Assembly (NCBI RefSeq): GCF_000721495.1 | Contig: NZ_JOHY01000016.1 | Span: 1 to 64,000, forward strand | Direction of reading: 5' to 3' | DNA: 64,000 bases | Source of the DNA: Streptomyces sp. NRRL F-5123 | GTDB taxonomy: Bacteria; Actinomycetota; Actinomycetes; Streptomycetales; Streptomycetaceae | Shown: piece by piece, positions 62,640-64,000 of the stretch | Position numbering within the stretch: position 1 is the stretch's first letter | How the letters are laid out: every line of letters starts with the position of its first letter | Position numbers and translations under genes: made by a program | The notes under the pieces: generated by a model | The model's database searches: none | What the model was told of the DNA's origin: nothing | The model's input: only the letters and a program-made list of their open reading frames with translations

Positions 62640-64000
62640 TCACCCGTTCGGCCGCTCGTGGACCGTACGGCCGCCGACGACCGTGCGCAGCGCGGCCGGC
62701 AGCTCGCGGCCCGGGGTCAGGTCCGGCAGCCCGGGCACACCCGAGCGCGGGTCGGTGGACCAGTTGGCGACGCGCTCGTCGGGCGCCTGGACGACCAGGT
62801 CACCGACGCCCCAGACGGCGTAGTCTGCGGGCGCGCCGGGCACCAGCACGCCCGCGTCGTCCCGGCCCGCCGCGCGCCATCCGCCGCGGGTGTGGGCGGT
62901 GAAGGCGGCGCGTGCGGAGATGCGGTGCGCGGGGGTGCGGTGGAAGGCCGCGGCCCGCACCGCGCCCCACGGGTCCAGCGGGGTGACCGGGCTGTCCGAG
63001 CCGAGGGCGAGCGGCACGCCCGCGCGGCTGAGCGCGGCGAGCGGGTTGAGGGCCGCGGCGCGCTCGGCGCCGAGGCGCTGCGCGTACATGCCGTCAGGAC
63101 CGCCCCAGGTGGCGTCGAAGGCGGGCTGCACGGACGCGACGAGGCCGAACTCGGCGAAGGCGGCGATCGCGTCCGGGGAGAGCAGCTCGGCGTGCTCCAC
63201 ACGGTGCCGCAGCGCCCGCACCCTGTCGAGGCCCGCGTCCGCGGCCGCGGCCCGCACGCCCGCCACGACGGCGTCCACGGCGGCGTCGCCGATCGCGTGG
63301 AAGCCGGCCTGTACCCCGGCCCGCGTGCAGAGCAGCAGGTGCCGGGCGACGGTCCCGGCGTCCAGGTACGCCACGCCCGTGCTGCCCGGCGCGTCGGCGT
63401 AGGGGGTGTGCAGGTGGGCGGTGTGCGAGCCGAGGGAGCCGTCCACGAACAGGTCGCCCGCGGCGCCGGCCGCGCCGAGGTCGCGCAGCCGCTCCAGGTC
63501 CGCGGGGCCGGTCACCGGCTCGGCCCAGTAGCCGAGCACCCGCGGCACCCCGCCCTGCGCGGCGAGCGCGAGCAGGGCCGTCAGGTCGTCCTGCGAGGAG
63601 ATCTCCGGGCCCGCGCACTCGTGCAGGGCGCCGATACCCTGCGCCGCCGCGTGCCGCAGCGCCGCCCGCTGGGCCGCGTCGCGCTGCGCGGGCGTCACGG
63701 CGGCGTACGCGGCCCGGCGTACGGCGTGGTGCGCGTCGCGCGTCAGCGGCGCCTGCGGGTCGTGGCCCGCGCGGCCGGCGAGGTCGGGCACGAGGGCGGC
63801 GAGCGCGCTCGTGACGGCCGCGGAGTGCACGTCCGTGCGGGACAGGTACAGCGGGCGGCCGCCCGTCGCCGCGTCCAGCTCCGCGCGGGTGGGGGGCCGG
63901 CGCTCGGGCCATGCCGTCTCGTCCCAGCCGTGCCCGAGCAGCACCCGGTCCGCCGGGTGCGCGCCGGCGTGCGCGGCGACCCGCTCCAGGGCCTCCCGCA
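62640..64000 (-). CDS. Amidohydrolase, YtcJ-like (partial, runs off the right edge)
   Basis: The last 453 codons plus stop of a metal-dependent amidohydrolase family 3 enzyme; the N-terminus lies beyond the window. FVDGSLGSHTAHL, FHAIGDAAVDAV, HRVEHAELLSPD and LGSDSPVTPLDPWGAV supply the barrel His and Asp ligands. The C-terminal strand VLVPGAPADYAVWGVGDLVV completes the composite domain. YtcJ/N-acyl-amino-acid or N-substituted formamide hydrolases have this pattern. Substrate unknown. No terminator was identified past the stop. Confidence 0.88.
   Translation of the reverse strand, partial: REALERVAAHAGAHPADRVLLGHGWDETAWPERRPPTRAELDAATGGRPLYLSRTDVHSAAVTSALAALVPDLAGRAGHDPQAPLTRDAHHAVRRAAYAAVTPAQRDAAQRAALRHAAAQGIGALHECAGPEISSQDDLTALLALAAQGGVPRVLGYWAEPVTGPADLERLRDLGAAGAAGDLFVDGSLGSHTAHLHTPYADAPGSTGVAYLDAGTVARHLLLCTRAGVQAGFHAIGDAAVDAVVAGVRAAAADAGLDRVRALRHRVEHAELLSPDAIAAFAEFGLVASVQPAFDATWGGPDGMYAQRLGAERAAALNPLAALSRAGVPLALGSDSPVTPLDPWGAVRAAAFHRTPAHRISARAAFTAHTRGGWRAAGRDDAGVLVPGAPADYAVWGVGDLVVQAPDERVANWSTDPRSGVPGLPDLTPGRELPAALRTVVGGRTVHERPNG

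Overview
The window is high-GC actinobacterial DNA with strong G/C preference at third codon positions. It carries rbpA with a sigma-R type promoter, DasR-type operators at a chitinase gene, an Rpf cell-wall hydrolase, a c-di-AMP (ydaO) riboswitch ahead of a LysM-M23 gene, many ATGA/GTGA start-stop overlaps and GC-rich hairpin terminators. All of this points to Streptomyces or a close relative in the Streptomycetaceae. It is an assembled contig end: bases 1-53 are Illumina Nextera i7 adapter, not genome.

Layout. 54-9700: a secreted GH3 glycosidase with two discoidin-like domains, an aldehyde dehydrogenase, a secreted protein with a carbohydrate-binding-like tail, a PAS-GAF-PP2C-HATPase stress phosphatase with a coupled small gene, and a short proline-rich ORF. 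10071-20285: an eight-gene, same-strand cluster coding for a secreted CE18/Agd3/PelA-type deacetylase, a PelF-type glycosyltransferase, a large polytopic membrane protein in the PelG position, an SDR 4,6-dehydratase-like enzyme, a sugar nucleotidyltransferase, a second SDR, a GH135 (spherulin-4) protein and a GH114 lipoprotein. Together these resemble a Gram-positive Pel / fungal galactosaminogalactan pathway and are the most interesting part of the window. 20286-23694: a seven-unit minisatellite and a mosaic of intergenic repeats in inverted orientation around an NYN-domain gene and an Ada-AlkA gene. 23695-29004: a ROK repressor divergent from a sugar/inositol-type operon (two Gfo/Idh/MocA oxidoreductases, two xylose-isomerase-like TIM barrels). 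29229-38056, minus strand: uppP, a GH18 chitinase, an S53 peptidase, an ABC permease coupled to an unusual hydrolase-TM-ABC ATPase fusion, and a DUF4232 lipoprotein. 38311-49969: a small hypothetical gene, an aldo/keto reductase, an Rpf-LysM-M23 hydrolase, a luciferase-like monooxygenase, a D,D-carboxypeptidase, a short second Rho with a pyrimidine-rich leader, a large LuxR-type ATPase regulator, and a LysM-M23 peptidase under riboswitch control. 50551-64000: a GNAT protein coupled to a degenerate uridine-kinase-like protein, a small membrane protein followed by an FtsK-like protein with a broken P-loop, a MocR/YczE pair, rbpA, fxsA, a membrane protein, the coupled lnt/polyprenol-phosphate-mannose synthase pair, and an amidohydrolase running off the right edge.

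Themes. Much of the window is about the cell surface: polysaccharide synthesis and trimming, peptidoglycan hydrolysis, undecaprenyl phosphate recycling, lipoprotein acylation and glycan/chitin degradation. Proposed joint function of the 10-20 kb cluster: the nucleotidyltransferase and SDRs supply an activated amino sugar, PelF polymerises it, the polytopic protein exports it, the secreted deacetylase makes it cationic, and the glycosidases trim or release it. This pathway is inference from family membership and gene order. No tRNA, rRNA, CRISPR array, transposase or phage integrase was recognised.
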